Positions 63,298 to 64,000 of a stretch of 64,000 bases of DNA are shown in pieces. Source of the DNA: Albidovulum denitrificans. Its GTDB lineage: Bacteria; Pseudomonadota; Alphaproteobacteria; Rhodobacterales; Rhodobacteraceae. The stretch is taken from the NCBI RefSeq assembly GCF_002973535.1, contig NZ_PVEP01000002.1, positions 434,001 through 498,000 of the forward strand. The letters are read 5' to 3'. The position numbers and the translations under genes were made by a program. Within the stretch, counting starts at the first letter, position 1. Each line of letters begins with the position of its first letter. The notes under the pieces were generated by a model that worked only from the letters and a program-made list of their open reading frames with translations, was not told the DNA's origin and did no database searches.

Positions 63298-64000
63298 ATG
63301 GAGCATGATCATCATCACGCGGCACCCGACATTCCGGCGGGGACAGAGACGGCGAAGGATCCGGTGTGCGGGATGACAGTCACGGTCAAGCCGGACGGGA
63401 GGCACGCGGAGTTCCAGGACAAAACCTTCCATTTCTGCTCGGAGAAGTGCCAGACGAAGTTCAAGGCGGATCCGTGGTTCTATGCCTCGGGTCGCGCCGC
63501 CGGGCAGAAGAAGGCCGCTCCGGCCAACGTCCAGTACACCTGTCCGATGCATCCCGAGATCGTGCGTGACGCGCCGGGGGCCTGCCCGATCTGCGGCATG
63601 GCGCTGGAGCCGATGGTGCCTTCGGATGAGCCTAGCGAGGAGCTAACCGACTTCACGCGGCGGATGTGGATCTCGGCGGCTGCGGCTGTGCCGCTCATCA
63701 TACTCACGATGGGCGAGCTGGTCGCCCTGCCGGTGCGCGACTGGATCGGGCACCAGACCGCAAGCTATCTCGAGTTCTTACTGGCCACACCCATTGTGCT
63801 CTGGGCGGCGCTGCCCTTCTTCAAGCGCGGCTGGGAGTCCATCGTGAACCGCAGCCCCAACATGTGGACGCTCATCAGCCTTGGCGTGGGGGCAGCCTAT
63901 CTCTATTCGATCGTCGCCACCTTCCTGCCGGGTGTTTTTCCGGAACAGTACCGGATGGGCCATGGCGTCGGGACCTACTTCGAGGCGTCCGTGGTGATCG
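63298..64000 (+). CDS. Copper-type P-ATPase with YHS and metal-binding N-terminal domains (5' part)
   Basis: The first 234 residues run off the window edge. They contain a His-rich start (MEHDHHHAAP), a YHS domain (DPVCGMTVTVKPDG ... FCSEKCQTKF), and a heavy-metal-binding domain (YTCPMHPEIVRDAPGACPIC), followed by the first membrane helices of a CopA/CopB-type ATPase. This architecture is found in copper/silver exporters. The catalytic domains lie outside. It is 67 bases after the APC gene. Confidence 0.9.
   Translation, partial: MEHDHHHAAPDIPAGTETAKDPVCGMTVTVKPDGRHAEFQDKTFHFCSEKCQTKFKADPWFYASGRAAGQKKAAPANVQYTCPMHPEIVRDAPGACPICGMALEPMVPSDEPSEELTDFTRRMWISAAAAVPLIILTMGELVALPVRDWIGHQTASYLEFLLATPIVLWAALPFFKRGWESIVNRSPNMWTLISLGVGAAYLYSIVATFLPGVFPEQYRMGHGVGTYFEASVVI

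Overview
The window is high-GC (roughly two thirds G+C) alphaproteobacterial chromosome, and the gene content points to a member of the Rhodobacteraceae. The main reasons are a complete gene transfer agent (GTA) structural cluster ending beside cysE, a DddP-type DMSP lyase, a pyruvate dehydrogenase E1-beta subunit with its own lipoyl domain, and several small proteins known mainly from this family. I cannot name a genus from sequence alone.

Positions 1-18500 are core genes in short units: an Na/Pi symporter (cut by the window edge), a lipid A-type acyltransferase, an orphan fliG, purB, a DMSP lyase (dddP), a DUF3445 haem-protein gene, glnB-glnA, the NAD(P)HX repair gene nnrE/nnrD, tRNA-Leu(TAG) next to tig, psd-pssA, an EamA exporter and rpsF-rpsR-rplI. 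A small AT-rich two-gene module (8164-8840) stands out as foreign. Positions 18800-24700 hold fatty acid synthesis (fabD, fabG, acpP, fabF) leading into mltG, with a GNAT gene and dps inserted between acpP and fabF. A divergent tetR/DUF1772 pair follows.

Positions 25930-41065 are a GTA particle cluster in the order known from Rhodobacter capsulatus RcGTA: g1 and g2 (terminase), g3 (portal), g3.5, g4 (protease), g5 (capsid), g6-g8 (connector), g9 (tail tube), g10, g10.1, g11 (tape measure), g12-g15 (baseplate and megatron). A DUF2793 gene, a small unknown gene and cysE follow. Most neighbours overlap by ATGA or TGATG. The exceptions are gaps carrying hairpins at the leader, after g5 and between g8 and g9, where expression level could be set.

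Positions 42000-52460 are central metabolism and housekeeping: pdhA-pdhB-pdhC, an FtsB-like protein, an AidB-like acyl-CoA dehydrogenase, class I aldolase, an SDR, pgk and two tandem cyclophilins.

From about 52500 to the end the window is an accessory region. A tyrosine recombinase without its catalytic tyrosine converges on a YaaC-like gene that is also cut short, so both end at one junction. A metal-handling block follows: a MerR regulator divergent from a Zn/Cd/Pb P-type ATPase, a membrane-anchored cytochrome c, a Met/His-rich secreted protein, a Tat-exported Met-rich multicopper oxidase, a tiny membrane protein, DUF305 and DUF302 proteins, a TVP38/TMEM64 protein, an APC permease and the start of a copper-type P-ATPase.

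Several dispersed palindromic elements occur: a GTAGGATGGGCAAT palindrome at gene ends, a hairpin-plus-GGAGTATTT element in gaps (twice directly before a gene), and paired palindromes inserted in frame within nnrD.
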